A DNA stretch of 64,000 nucleotides from Clostridiales bacterium (GCA_031261985.1 JAISIR010000020.1:1-64000); one strand, 5' to 3'; positions 1-8,673 are shown, counted from the stretch's first letter. Made by a program: numbers and translations. Notes: a model not told the origin generated them from the sequence alone.

Positions 1-1
1 T

Positions 2-1657
2 ATGAAGCATCGGTTATAGGAGCAGGCGGGGCTGGATATTGTTCAAGCTGAAGTGGTGGATATTCACCTTGCAGATGATGGCAAGTGGGTGATAAAGGCT
101 GCGCATGGCGATGAATACCTTGTGGCGGCTTGTGTTATGGCGACGGGGACGTTTTTGAATGCGCATATAATTGTTGGGCTGAATAAATGGGGAGCGGGGC
201 CGGATAATTTAAAACCGTCAACGCAATTGGCGGGCGCGCTTGAAACTTTGGGGATAGAAACCACTATATTTAAGACGGGGACACCTGCGCGGATACATCG
301 GCGGAGTGTGGATTTTGCTAAGTTAGCAGTGCAAAATGGTGATGATGAGATTGTTCCGATGAGTTTTGAGACGGAGTATAATTATAAAGGAAAGCTGCAA
401 AATAAAGTTGTGTGTCATATAGCTTACACAAACGAGAGAACACATGAAATAATCAGGCAGAACCTAGATAAATCGCCTTTGTACAATGGAATGATTGAAG
501 GGGTGGGGCCTAGGTATTGTCCTTCGATTGAAGATAAAATTGTTAGGTTTGCCGATAAGCCGAGGCATCAGTTGTTTATAGAGCCGATGGGCATGAACAC
601 AGATGAGATGTATATTCAGGGCTTCTCGTCTAGTATGCCAAGCGATGTTCAAACGCAGATGATTAGGTCGATAGAAGGCTTGGAAAATGCCGAGGTTATG
701 CGCCCAGGGTATGCGATTGAGTATGTCTGCGTGAACCCGATGCAACTGAAAGCCACGCTAGAGTATAAGCGGCATAGGGGGTTATTCTCGTGCGGGCAGA
801 TAAACGGGACGAGCGGGTATGAAGAGGCGGCAGCGCAGGGAATTATAGCTGGTATTAACGCGGCTTTGTATTGTGGTGCGCTTAAGGGTGACGCGCAGAA
901 TATCGATGGCGCGGTGGCTGATGAGTTTATCTTGCGGCGTGACGAGGCATATATTGGCGTGTTGATTGATGATTTAATCACAAAAGGCACTAATGAACCC
1001 TACCGAATGATGACGGCGCGGGCGGAATTTAGGTTGTTGTTACGTCAGGATAATGCAGATTTTAGACTTACCGAGAAGGGCTATAATTTGGGGCTGATAT
1101 CGAGTGAGCGCAAGACTAAGTTTGACGAGAAGTGGGCGGTGGTTAAGCGTGGCGTTGATAAAATGAAGCGAACAACCATTGCGCCTAGGGAAATCAACAA
1201 TTATTTAGACTCGGTTGGCGAGATGCGGATAGAAAATGGCGTTAGGGCGGCGGAGTTGTTAAAGCGTCCTAAAGTTAGCTACCATGGCATTAGCGAGGCG
1301 TTAAGGCGGCGGGATGATGACGCGGCAGACTCGGCAAGTGATGTTGGGAATTTAGAAGAATATAGCAATCTTAAAGCGGCGATAGAGAAAGAGATAGAAG
1401 TATTGATTAAATACGAAGGTTACATAAGCAAGCAAATATCACAAGTTGAGCAATTTAAAAAGTTAGAGGCGAAAAAGCTGCCCAAAAGGATAGATTATAG
1501 TAAGCTCCTTGGACTAAGGCTAGAGGCGCGGCAGAAGTTGCAGAAAGTGGCGCCCGAGACGGTGGGGCAGGCGATGAGGATTTCGGGCGTGTCACCAGCG
1601 GATATTGCTGTGTTGTTGGCAGCTATGAAGGTTTGCCCCAAAACTGCAAGCCAATAG
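2..1657 (+). CDS. mnmG: tRNA uridine-5-carboxymethylaminomethyl modification enzyme MnmG (GidA), 5'-truncated, with an in-frame TAG
   Basis: MnmG is the FAD-dependent partner of MnmE; together they make the cmnm5 modification on wobble uridine of several tRNAs. The reading frame enters from the window edge, so the N-terminal FAD Rossmann region is missing. Visible family blocks are TGTFLNAHI, FKTGTPARI, YTNERTHEI, GPRYCPSIEDKIVRF, RHQLFIEP, RPGYAIEY, GQINGTSGYEEAAAQG and the C-terminal KYEGYI and RISGVSPADI. Residues before position 53 (EQAGLDIVQAE) are also MnmG-like, but the frame holds a TAG at 17-19 where related proteins have Glu. The next possible start is GTG at 53, far inside the family domain. 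The last residues (VCPKTASQ) are encoded by a dispersed repeat. The usual downstream partner rsmG is absent. Confidence 0.9.
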
Positions 1658-1680
1658 GCGCAGGAGTTTTGGCAGGCAAA
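1632..1680. repeat. Imperfect inverted repeat spanning the mnmG stop, part of a dispersed repeat
   Basis: TTTGCCCCAAAACT at 1632-1645 and its near complement at 1665-1680 (2-nt bulge) can pair over the mnmG stop codon. The first 22 bp (1631-1652) recur identically at 7466-7487, after pheA. Confidence 0.6.
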
Positions 1681-1833
1681 GCAAACGCAAGGCTTGTCCA
1701 CAAATTTGGAGCGTGTTTTACGCGAACAAATTTTGGTTGCAAGCTACTGCGCGTGATAAATTCTCGCTAACGTTTGAATTTATAAATAAAGCACGTGATA
1801 TGTGAATTGACTGATATCATTCAAAATAATGTA

Positions 1834-1862
1834 TAGATTGCGGGTCGGAGCCCGCAATGACA
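1834..1862. repeat. Short palindromic repeat (TAGATTGCGGG...CCCGCAATGACA type)
   Basis: TTGCGGG and CCCGCAA pair over a 6-nt loop, flanked by TAGA and TGAC. Relatives are at 25053, 26905 (inverse) and 26972. Confidence 0.65.
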
Positions 1863-1907
1863 TAGACTATGCAAATATAAATGTTAGATTTTTTAAGGTG
1901 GTGCAAA

Positions 1908-3068
1908 ATGGAGAAGAGCTATCTTTTATACATCGCAATAATTTTGTTCGCAGCTAAAGTTTTTGGCTTATGTATGCGCAAAATTCGCATGCCACAAGTG
2001 CTAGGAATGTTGATTGCAGGGGTATTGCTGGGCGCATCGGGGTTAGGGGTTATACAAAATGGCCCGATATTATCGGCAATTGCAGAGCTAGGTGTGGTTG
2101 TACTAATGTTCACCGCTGGCATGGAAACTAACATAACAATTTTGAAAAAAACGTGGAAACAAGCGATAGTTATTGCTTTGTTTGGCGTGGCGTTGCCTAT
2201 GATAGCAGGCTTTGCAATAGGTGAAGTGTACAATTTAGGGGCTATCCATAGCATATTTTTGGGGGTAGTATTGACGGCGACATCGATTAGTATAACGGTG
2301 GAGACGTTGCGTGAGATGGGCAAGCTAAACACGCCGACGGGGACGGTAATTTTAGGCGCGGCGGTAATTGATGATGTGCTTGGGATAATGATTTTAAGCG
2401 TGGCGCTTGGGTTTGCTGAGACGGGCGAGATTAGTTTAGGCGGCATGGCGAGTATTATAGCAAAATTCATCATATTTGTAGCTATCGCCTTGGTTTTAGG
2501 GCATGTGGTGCGTAAGTATTTTGTAGCGACGAATCAAAAGCTTGGTAAAGTGCGTAGACTGACGATATTTGCGCTGGCGTTTTGCTTAGGGCTATCGTAC
2601 TTAGCCGAGAGGTTTGGGCTGGCAGATATAACGGGCGCGTACTTAGCAGGGGTTATCTTGGCGAACTCGATGTCGCGTGAGTATATAGACGAGCGGATTT
2701 CGACGTTATCGCATGTGTTTTTTACGCCGATATTTTTTGCAGGGATAGGATTACAGACGCAACTATCGGGATTTAACATGGGCGTTGTAATGTTCTCGCT
2801 TGTGTTTATTATAGCTGCAATTGTGACTAAAATAATTGGCTGTGGTATTGCTGGCGTGATGTGTAAGTTTAAAACTAGCGAGGCATTGCAGATAGGAATC
2901 GGCATGATTCCGCGTGGAGAGGTGGCGTTGATTGTAGCTAGCAAGGGGCTTGCGCTGGGGTACATGGACGATAAAATGTTTGCATCTACCATTATTATGG
3001 TGTTGGTTACGATTTTAGTTACGCCCATTTTTTTGAAAATGAGTTATAGTAAGAAAAACACCGATTAG
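1908..3068 (+). CDS. CPA2-family cation:proton antiporter (KefB/NapA-like)
   Basis: A 386-residue, almost entirely hydrophobic protein with about 11-12 predicted membrane segments, which would exchange Na+ or K+ for H+ across the cytoplasmic membrane. The paired acidic motif VIDDVLG (Asp155-Asp156) is the ion-binding signature of CPA2 antiporters. MPQVLGMLIAG near residue 28, the glycine-rich helix 1 pattern and IPRGEVALI near residue 340 are also typical. It ends right after the membrane domain, so it lacks the TrkA-N/TrkA-C regulatory domain found in KefB/KefC. I chose the ATG at 1908 because AAGGTGG lies just upstream; an earlier in-frame ATG at 1881 has no ribosome site. It appears monocistronic. 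The transported ion cannot be told from sequence. Confidence 0.85.
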   Translation: MEKSYLLYIAIILFAAKVFGLCMRKIRMPQVLGMLIAGVLLGASGLGVIQNGPILSAIAELGVVVLMFTAGMETNITILKKTWKQAIVIALFGVALPMIAGFAIGEVYNLGAIHSIFLGVVLTATSISITVETLREMGKLNTPTGTVILGAAVIDDVLGIMILSVALGFAETGEISLGGMASIIAKFIIFVAIALVLGHVVRKYFVATNQKLGKVRRLTIFALAFCLGLSYLAERFGLADITGAYLAGVILANSMSREYIDERISTLSHVFFTPIFFAGIGLQTQLSGFNMGVVMFSLVFIIAAIVTKIIGCGIAGVMCKFKTSEALQIGIGMIPRGEVALIVASKGLALGYMDDKMFASTIIMVLVTILVTPIFLKMSYSKKNTD

Positions 3069-3174
3069 ATAAAGTAAAGTAATTGCGATTATTTATAAAA
3101 ACCAGGAATGGCGCGTGAGCATTCGAGAGTATTTAGGAGTAAAGTTGCGAAAAAACGAGATGTTAAAAAACATC

Positions 3175-3203
3175 TTGACAAAATTAAACTTATGTGATAT
3201 AAT
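3175..3203 (+). promoter_or_regulatory. rplM-rpsI promoter
   Basis: TTGACA at 3175-3180 and TATAAT at 3198-3203, 17 bp apart, with TGTGA directly before the -10. About 75 nt of leader follow before ATG 3284. An L13 autoregulatory leader may be present but I cannot confirm its fold. Confidence 0.85.
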
Positions 3204-3283
3204 GTCTTTTGTTGGGATTCGAGCCGAGAATGACGAGCGAGATTCTGACGGATATAACAAATATATAAGGAGAATTGACCAAA

Positions 3284-4015
3284 ATGAGCACATATATGGC
3301 TAAAAAGGCAGATATTCAGCCTAAATGGCATGTTATTGATGCGTCTGGGCGCGTTTTAGGGCGCGTGGCAGCAGAGGCGGCAACTATTTTGCGTGGGAAA
3401 CACACGCCTAAGTACACTCCGCATGTTGACACCGGCGATTATGTTATAATTATCAATGCGGCAAAGGCTGTTTTAACCGGTAAAAAATTGTTGCAAAAGG
3501 AATATATCCGCCACACGGGCTGGATAGGCGGGTTAAAGCGCGTTAAGTATGAGAAGCTAATGGCAGAGAACCCTGAAAAGGCGTTTGAGCTTGCTATTGG
3601 TGGCATGCTTCCACATAATACTTTAGGCAGAGAGCAATTTAAGAAGTTGTTTGTGTACGCAGGTGCGGAACATAAGCACGCGGCTCAAGTTAATGCGAGT
3701 GAGCCAAAGCCTAAGGCAGAGAAAAAAGCTGCTAAGAAACCTAGCAAAAAGGCTGAAGTTGCAGAAAAGCCTGCAGTGAAGGCTGATGTTGCCAAGAAAG
3801 AGGTTGCTGAAAAAGCGAAACCTACAGAAAAGGCGGCTAAGGCTGAAAAAACTGTTGCAGCGAAGGAAACAAAGCCAAAAACAGAGAAAAAGACGGAATC
3901 TGCTAAAAAAGCAGATGCAAAGCCTGCAGCAAAAGCAACTAAGGCTGAAGCAAAACCTGCTGATAAAAAAGATGATGCAAAGGCAGCGACTAAAAAAGAG
4001 GAGGCTGACGCATAA
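3284..4015 (+). CDS. rplM: 50S ribosomal protein L13 with a long Ala/Lys-rich C-terminal tail
   Basis: L13 is an early-assembly protein of the large ribosomal subunit. Residues 1-140 are a full L13 with the expected [43 protein letters not shown] and [10 protein letters not shown] blocks. Bacterial L13 usually stops near residue 142-150. Here about 100 more residues follow, almost only Lys, Ala, Glu, Pro, Thr and Asp in KAEKK/KPAAK-like units, resembling histone H1 tails. Start is ATG 3284, with AAGGAG 11 nt upstream. A strong promoter lies at 3175-3203. The stop TAA overlaps the rpsI ATG by one base, and the rpsI ribosome site (GAGGAGG-like) is inside the tail-coding part, so the two genes are co-translated. 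Confidence 0.95.
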   Translation: MSTYMAKKADIQPKWHVIDASGRVLGRVAAEAATILRGKHTPKYTPHVDTGDYVIIINAAKAVLTGKKLLQKEYIRHTGWIGGLKRVKYEKLMAENPEKAFELAIGGMLPHNTLGREQFKKLFVYAGAEHKHAAQVNASEPKPKAEKKAAKKPSKKAEVAEKPAVKADVAKKEVAEKAKPTEKAAKAEKTVAAKETKPKTEKKTESAKKADAKPAAKATKAEAKPADKKDDAKAATKKEEADA

Positions 4016-4416
4016 TGGATAATTCTAAATTTTTCTACGGAACAGGCAGACGTAAGACATCTGTTGCGCGTGTGCGTTTATACCCTAGCGGGACAGGCGT
4101 TTTTGAGGTAAATGGCAAGAAGCTTGATGAATATTTTGGTTTGGATACTTTAAAGCTAATCGTTAAGCGTCCGTTTGTGGCATTGAATAAAGAGCTAGCA
4201 GGCTATGATGTACGTTGTAGCGTAAAAGGTGGCGGCGTAACAGGTCAGGCGGGGGCAATTTGCCATGGTTTGGCGCGTGCGTTCGAGAACGAGGATGCCG
4301 AGAACCGCAAGCTTTTAAAGCCGGCTAAGCTGTTGACTCGTGATTCTAGGATGAAAGAGCGTAAGAAGTATGGCTTGAAAGCGGCTAGGCGTGCGCCTCA
4401 GTTTAGTAAGCGTTAG
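4015..4416 (+). CDS. rpsI: 30S ribosomal protein S9
   Basis: S9 binds the small-subunit head and its C-terminal tail reaches the P-site tRNA. The 133-residue protein is complete: [14 protein letters not shown] at the N-terminus, the central [13 protein letters not shown] block, the basic [17 protein letters not shown] region, and the invariant C-terminal SKR. It is translationally coupled to rplM (TAATG overlap) as in most bacteria, and the operon ends at the hairpin terminator at 4445-4475. Confidence 0.97.
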   Translation: MDNSKFFYGTGRRKTSVARVRLYPSGTGVFEVNGKKLDEYFGLDTLKLIVKRPFVALNKELAGYDVRCSVKGGGVTGQAGAICHGLARAFENEDAENRKLLKPAKLLTRDSRMKERKKYGLKAARRAPQFSKR

Positions 4417-4444
4417 TATTTGGAATATAAGTTGTTTAGATATT

Positions 4445-4475
4445 AAAAAAGTCTTGTGCGAGCAAGACTTTTTTT
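4445..4475. terminator. Bidirectional terminator between rpsI and the 4492- orphan
   Basis: A-run, GTCTTG, 6-nt loop, CAAGAC, T-run. Works for both convergent genes. Confidence 0.85.
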
Positions 4476-4491
4476 ATGTAGTATATAAATT

Positions 4492-5475
4492 TTAAGGTAC
4501 AACTATGAACCCTTTAGGCTCTGGTGGTAGAGCTTGTGTCCCGATAAGGGGAGTTTCTCTAATTGAATTCAGTTTTTTAGTTGCGCAAACTTCTAAATCT
4601 TTCCCATAATGTTCTAACAGGATATCTTTAACATTTTGCTGCTTAATTTCACCAATAAAATCGGATATATTATTCCATTTGCGCGTGCTATTTAATGCCT
4701 CGGCAGACAGTAGATTCATAGGTGAATTAATTATCTCAGTTTTTATTTTATCGATTGCATCGGCTTTGCTTAAGGGTAGGTCAGACTTTTTATACCTATC
4801 ATAATATTCGTCGCTTATATTTTGCAAACTGTCAAGTGCCTTGCTTAAAAACTCAATTGTATCGGCAGGGCATAAATAAGGTAACAATGTTTTAAAAGAG
4901 TGTCCTTCAGCAACATCTTTTGCCGAATCGTCGGAAAAGAGTTTGACCATATATTCAGGACTCTCTAAAAATTCCATGGCTTTATTAAAGTTATAGTTTT
5001 GGTTTGCTAGACATTGAAATTCCTCTCGGTCGCTGCTTTCGTGCGCAAAAAGTATATCAAATAACTCTTTATCTGTTGTGGCAGGTGGTAAAAGCGGTTG
5101 GTCGTTTCTATTAAAAAGATAGGATTCTACGTAATTGGTTATGACCTCTTTGCGCCAGCTAAAGTTACACCAACGAAAGATTCTTAATGCTTCTCTATTA
5201 TAAGGGTTTTTTAGCCCTGATTCGGGCGCGTTTATGGCTTTTTCTAGCAACATATCTATAGTGATTAAATTCTCGTTAAAAAGGAACTCAGAGTTAAATG
5301 ATTTTATTTCATCATCTAAAGCTTCATCATAAGTCCCATTCTTTAATGCTTTTTTAAGTGTTTTTAATACACTTAAATCATGCCAACGTTCTTTTGCTTT
5401 GTAACGGTCTTTGAACCCGTCTACTTTTATCTTTAACGCTATTTCGACTTGGCTTTTTTCTCTAAAAGGCCACAT
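4492..5475 (-). CDS. Hypothetical protein, orphan with a direct-repeat (Pho-box-like) promoter
   Basis: 327 residues that I do not recognise. No signal peptide or membrane segment is visible; it looks soluble and mostly helical, with a charged N-terminus (Lys-rich, residues 15-50) and a short Pro-rich C-terminal end (ALPPEPKGFIVVP). AAAGGAG lies just upstream of the ATG. It has its own promoter (TTGAAA, 17 bp, TATAAT on the minus strand, 5625-5597). Exactly 18 bp further upstream sits TTAACA-N5-TTAACA, the arrangement shared with three other orphan loci here. A second possible -10 lies nearer the gene (5513-5508). It shares a terminator with convergent rpsI. Confidence 0.75.
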   Translation of the reverse strand: MWPFREKSQVEIALKIKVDGFKDRYKAKERWHDLSVLKTLKKALKNGTYDEALDDEIKSFNSEFLFNENLITIDMLLEKAINAPESGLKNPYNREALRIFRWCNFSWRKEVITNYVESYLFNRNDQPLLPPATTDKELFDILFAHESSDREEFQCLANQNYNFNKAMEFLESPEYMVKLFSDDSAKDVAEGHSFKTLLPYLCPADTIEFLSKALDSLQNISDEYYDRYKKSDLPLSKADAIDKIKTEIINSPMNLLSAEALNSTRKWNNISDFIGEIKQQNVKDILLEHYGKDLEVCATKKLNSIRETPLIGTQALPPEPKGFIVVP

Positions 5476-5596
5476 GACGAATCACTCCTTTTGTGGTTCA
5501 TATCTTTATTATATCATAAACGTTCCGTTTAATCGAATGTGTCTATTATAGTCTGATATTTCTGTGACATAATCTTTATAAATCACATATATCTTT

Positions 5597-5625
5597 ATTA
5601 TATCACAAATTTTGCTGTTTTTCAA
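5597..5625 (-). promoter_or_regulatory. Promoter of the 5475- orphan gene
   Basis: Minus strand TTGAAA (5625-5620), 17 bp, TATAAT (5602-5597), with TGTGA before the -10. It lies 18 bp downstream of the direct-repeat box at 5644-5660. Confidence 0.8.
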
Positions 5626-5643
5626 GGGTGAAAAAGTGTGTTA

Positions 5644-5660
5644 TGTTAAATTTATGTTAA
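5644..5660 (-). promoter_or_regulatory. Direct-repeat box A (TTAACA-N5-TTAACA), PhoP-box-like
   Basis: Minus strand TTAACA, 5 bp, TTAACA (on the plus strand TGTTAA at 5644-5649 and 5655-5660). The repeat period is 11 bp. The nearer hexamer is 18 bp from the -35 of the 5475- gene and 12 bp from the rnhB -35 on the other side. Confidence 0.65.
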
Positions 5661-5672
5661 ATATTTTTACGC

Positions 5673-5701
5673 TTGACTTTTTGTCGAAAAATGAGTATAA
5701 T
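5673..5701 (+). promoter_or_regulatory. rnhB promoter
   Basis: TTGACT 5673-5678, 17 bp, TATAAT 5696-5701. The -10 lies only 6 bp before ATG 5708, so the mRNA would be nearly leaderless or start translation at ATG 5729. Confidence 0.65.
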
Positions 5702-5707
5702 AACATT

Positions 5708-6502
5708 ATGAATAATATTGATGAGAAAATGTTTGAGGTAGGGTGCGAAGGATTGCCCAGCCTGGATATAGAGCGTGCGCTGGGAAGCCTTGGGTACACT
5801 TGCGTTTGTGGCGCGGACGAGGCGGGGCGCGGACCCTTAATTGGCAGGGTGTATGCCGCGGCGGTGGTGCTTCCGAGTAAGTTTTTGAGCATGGTGGAGC
5901 ATGGGTGCGCGAGTGGATGTGCGGGCGCAAGTGGCTTGGGTGATTCGAGTGGTGCAAGTGATTCGAGCGAATCGAGCAATCTGGGTAAAGTTGCTGAAAA
6001 GACTAGTTATATCCAAGCGTTAACTCGTGATGAGTGGGTGGCGATATCTAGGTTGAACGATAGCAAAAAGTTGACTGAGAAGCGGCGCGAGGCGATGTTT
6101 GAGTCTATTAAAAAGGTAGCAGTTGCCTACGGAATTGCTTATGCTGAGGCGAGTGAAATTGATGAGATGAATATTCTAAATGCGTCTATGTTGGCGATGA
6201 AACGCGCGATTGAGCAGCTAGAGCCGGCGGCGGATTTTGCGTTGATTGATGGGAACAGGGTGCCGAAAAACTTGGCGATTCCTGCGCGCGCGGTGGTTAA
6301 GGGCGATGCGAAGTGCCTATCCATAGCTGCGGCGTCGGTGTTGGCAAAGGTGGCGCGGGATAGGTATATGGTAGAGTTGGATGCGAAATATCCGCAATAT
6401 GGGTTGGCGAAGCACAAGGGGTACCCAACTAAGGCGCATTACGAGGCGATTGCTGAGTTTGGCGCGACTCCTGAACATCGAAAATCGTTTAGGTTGACAT
6501 AA
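5708..6502 (+). CDS. rnhB: Ribonuclease HII with a Gly/Ala/Ser-rich insertion
   Basis: RNase HII cuts RNA in RNA-DNA hybrids and removes single ribonucleotides from DNA. Residues near 36-43 (GADEAGRGP) hold the first catalytic Asp-Glu pair. RLNDSKKLTEKRRE, LIDGNRVP, KGDAKCLSIAAASVLAKVARDRYM and GLAKHKGYPTKAH complete the family, so the enzyme should be active. Family members usually read PLAGPV after DEAGRG; here it is PLIGRV. About 50 low-complexity residues (61-110, many Gly, Ser, Ala) sit between VVLPSKF and RLNDSKK, where relatives have a short loop. The promoter's -10 (5696-5701) ends just before ATG 5708, so translation may instead start at ATG 5729. The 5' end is uncertain. Confidence 0.9.
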   Translation: MNNIDEKMFEVGCEGLPSLDIERALGSLGYTCVCGADEAGRGPLIGRVYAAAVVLPSKFLSMVEHGCASGCAGASGLGDSSGASDSSESSNLGKVAEKTSYIQALTRDEWVAISRLNDSKKLTEKRREAMFESIKKVAVAYGIAYAEASEIDEMNILNASMLAMKRAIEQLEPAADFALIDGNRVPKNLAIPARAVVKGDAKCLSIAAASVLAKVARDRYMVELDAKYPQYGLAKHKGYPTKAHYEAIAEFGATPEHRKSFRLT

Positions 6503-6549
6503 ATGATAATAATGGAATAGTAAATGATAAAAAGAATAGAGGGAACGAA

Positions 6550-7461
6550 ATGCTAATTACAGATAAAAATGGTACAAAAAGTGTGGATTTATCGACAATC
6601 GGGGAGGATATCAACAGAGAAACGACGGTGGCAATTTTAGGGCCGGCGGGGACGTGGAGCGAGATTGCGCTGAAGCATTATATGGGGACGAATCATGTTG
6701 GCGAGAGCTATAGGTGTGTGTATGCCAATAATATCCAGGCGTTAATTGCTGATGTACATAACGAAGAGATTGACTATGTTTTTTGCCCAATAGAGAACTC
6801 GCAAGAGGGAGATGTATTGGCGACGCTAGATAATTTAGTGGCGGTTGATGATGTGTATATCACGGGCGAGTTTATTATGCCGATTTGTCAATGCTTAATA
6901 GCAGGCGAGGGCGTGGAACGTGCAGGGGTTAAGACGATTTATAGTCACCCTCAGGCGATTGGGCAATGTGTAGATTATTTAACGGAAAATTTACCAGATG
7001 TGGCGGTGGTGCATACCTCTAGCACCGCGGCGGCGGCGGCGATGGTGGCGAAATCTATCGAGAGTGGAAATAATTCTGTGGCGACGATTGGCAGCCGTGA
7101 TTTGGCAGAACAATACAATCTTAAGGTATTAGATGAGAATGTACAAGATGGCAAGGATAATGTGACGAGGTTTGTGACGATTGCGCGCGATGCTAAACCT
7201 GATGGCGGGGACAGGACTTCGCTTATGTTTGTCTGCGATGATAAGGCGGGCGAGTTGTACAAGATGCTTTCGATATTCAATATTTTTGATGTTAACATGA
7301 TTCAGTTGCGGTCGCGCCCGACTAAGACTGTGTTGGGTGAGTATATGTTTTTTGTGGATATTGTAGGTGATGCCAAGGATGAGGGGATTGCAAAGGCTTT
7401 GGAATGCCTAGAGATGAAGGCGAAGAGGTTTAAGAATTTGGGGAGTTATGATAAGGGATAA
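6550..7461 (+). CDS. pheA: Prephenate dehydratase
   Basis: Converts prephenate to phenylpyruvate in phenylalanine synthesis. The 303-residue protein has the catalytic periplasmic-binding-like domain (AILGPAGTWSE at residues 28-38, PIENSQEGDV at 80-89, SHPQAIGQC, and TRF at 206-208, the catalytic Thr-Arg motif). A C-terminal ACT domain follows from about residue 223. The allosteric loop reads LRSRPTKTVLGEY where most relatives have ESRP, so Phe feedback should be possible but the motif is altered. A chorismate mutase for the preceding step is encoded at 32.6 kb, fused to shikimate kinase. GAGGGA precedes the ATG. It follows rnhB at 47 bp and may be cotranscribed with it. Confidence 0.93.
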   Translation: MLITDKNGTKSVDLSTIGEDINRETTVAILGPAGTWSEIALKHYMGTNHVGESYRCVYANNIQALIADVHNEEIDYVFCPIENSQEGDVLATLDNLVAVDDVYITGEFIMPICQCLIAGEGVERAGVKTIYSHPQAIGQCVDYLTENLPDVAVVHTSSTAAAAAMVAKSIESGNNSVATIGSRDLAEQYNLKVLDENVQDGKDNVTRFVTIARDAKPDGGDRTSLMFVCDDKAGELYKMLSIFNIFDVNMIQLRSRPTKTVLGEYMFFVDIVGDAKDEGIAKALECLEMKAKRFKNLGSYDKG

Positions 7462-7465
7462 TGAA

Positions 7466-7487
7466 GTTTGCCCCAAAACTGCAAGCC
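7466..7487. repeat. Second copy of the 22-bp dispersed repeat
   Basis: Identical to 1631-1652, followed by a similar but diverged TTGGCGCGG. It begins just after the pheA stop. The inverted arm of the first copy is missing here. Confidence 0.6.
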
Positions 7488-7537
7488 GATTGGCGCGGAA
7501 TGACAAAACATCATTTATATAGTTGGGCGTTCTCTGC

Positions 7538-7566
7538 TTGACAAATGCGTGATTATGTGATATTAT
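7538..7566 (+). promoter_or_regulatory. Promoter of the 7604+ orphan gene
   Basis: TTGACA 7538-7543, 17 bp, TATTAT 7561-7566, with TGTGA before the -10. Confidence 0.75.
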
Positions 7567-7603
7567 GTTATTGCAGGAAGTATTTTTTGGGGGAGAAGCA
7601 ACT

Positions 7604-8629
7604 ATGGATTTTTCTGGAGTCAAAAAGATTCGTGAAGACATGTGTATTGGTGCAAAATACACTCAAAGGTATAAAAATTGGCACATGGCGGATTATTTAG
7701 TTGAAGAGTATTATAAGAGGGCAAAGTTCCCCACTTTAAGGCTAAGAGAGGGATTGCCTGACGCAGAAGTTGATTTTAGCAGCCCGCTAACTTTTGAGAA
7801 TGGGTTGCAAATATATTTTAAAGATGAGTCGATTCCTTATTCATTGAGTGTTCCCCATGTAAATGCAACGCAAAATAGGGCTGATGATTTTTACGAATAT
7901 CGTGCGCATGATAGTTCTGAGACGCAGGTGATTTGCGACCTTTTAAAAGAGAATGTGGATAGATTTGTTGCCGAAACTTACGCTAAAGCGACGAATGTTT
8001 CGCCCGAGGCTAAGGAAGTAGCTGGCGTTATAGACAGTATTATAGCTACATCTCGCAAGCTAAATGCTATAGAACAGAAGAATATAGATAATAATCGGAT
8101 AATTTCGCGCCCGGCTGGAGATGTTTTTAATTTTTCGTTAATGGGAGAAAGTTTAGGATATAGCGATAGTAAAGATTCGGTTGAATTTACGATGAGTATT
8201 GGATTTGCCAATGGTTATGCGTGGCAGGATAATAGCTGGATTGAACTTACGCTAGGGATTGATGAAAATAATATTGAAGATGGCGTGCCAAAATTTAAAG
8301 GTATCTCGATGTTAAATATATATTTTGGCGCGGATTTTGCTGTTAATTATGTTCCTGGGCGATTTATTTCTGACGATGGAGGGAACAAGGAAAAGTTGGA
8401 CGCGTTTACATATGCGCATGGGGAAATCGACATGCTAAAGGCGATTGATTATAGGTTTAAAAAATATGTAGATGAAGTTAAAAAGCTGACCGACCCATTG
8501 GTTGACGACGAGCCAAAAGTAGAGGATAAAGTAAGGAAGAATTTATTAGAGATGCCGAAGGCGGATGCGACTACACTTAATGGTTCGCAATCTGGGCTGG
8601 TGCAGCCTAGCAATGTGCAAGTGAAGTAG
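7604..8629 (+). CDS. Hypothetical protein, orphan
   Basis: 341 residues with no family I recognise. No signal peptide or membrane span is seen. Residues 140-170 look like a helical stretch, residues 180-260 are rich in beta-like alternation, and the C-terminal 40 residues are polar and probably disordered (ending SGLVQPSNVQVK). ATG 7604 follows a GGGGGAG ribosome site like those of the four-gene operon at 48-52 kb. It has its own promoter (TTGACA 7538-7543, 17 bp, TATTAT 7561-7566, with TGTGA before the -10) and a terminator at 8646-8673, so it is a single-gene unit. The 11-bp direct repeat of the other orphans is not present here. Confidence 0.7.
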   Translation: MDFSGVKKIREDMCIGAKYTQRYKNWHMADYLVEEYYKRAKFPTLRLREGLPDAEVDFSSPLTFENGLQIYFKDESIPYSLSVPHVNATQNRADDFYEYRAHDSSETQVICDLLKENVDRFVAETYAKATNVSPEAKEVAGVIDSIIATSRKLNAIEQKNIDNNRIISRPAGDVFNFSLMGESLGYSDSKDSVEFTMSIGFANGYAWQDNSWIELTLGIDENNIEDGVPKFKGISMLNIYFGADFAVNYVPGRFISDDGGNKEKLDAFTYAHGEIDMLKAIDYRFKKYVDEVKKLTDPLVDDEPKVEDKVRKNLLEMPKADATTLNGSQSGLVQPSNVQVK

Positions 8630-8645
8630 GTTTGAAAATTGATAT

Positions 8646-8673
8646 AAAAAAAGCCCGCGAGTGGGCTTTTTTT
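8646..8673. terminator. Bidirectional terminator after the 7604+ orphan
   Basis: Seven A, GCCC, loop, GGGC, seven T, between two convergent genes. Confidence 0.85.

Noticed and set aside
17-1657. Amber codon reassignment to explain the TAG in mnmG
   Set aside because: mnmG itself, the antiporter and rpsI end in TAG at the expected protein ends, so TAG works as a normal stop.
3115-3303. A 62-codon frame upstream of rplM
   Set aside because: It overlaps the strong rplM promoter and start, has no ribosome site and no protein-like pattern.
3786-4022. Lys/Arg-rich frame inside the rplM tail
   Set aside because: It is the shifted reading of the low-complexity tail; composition alone explains it.
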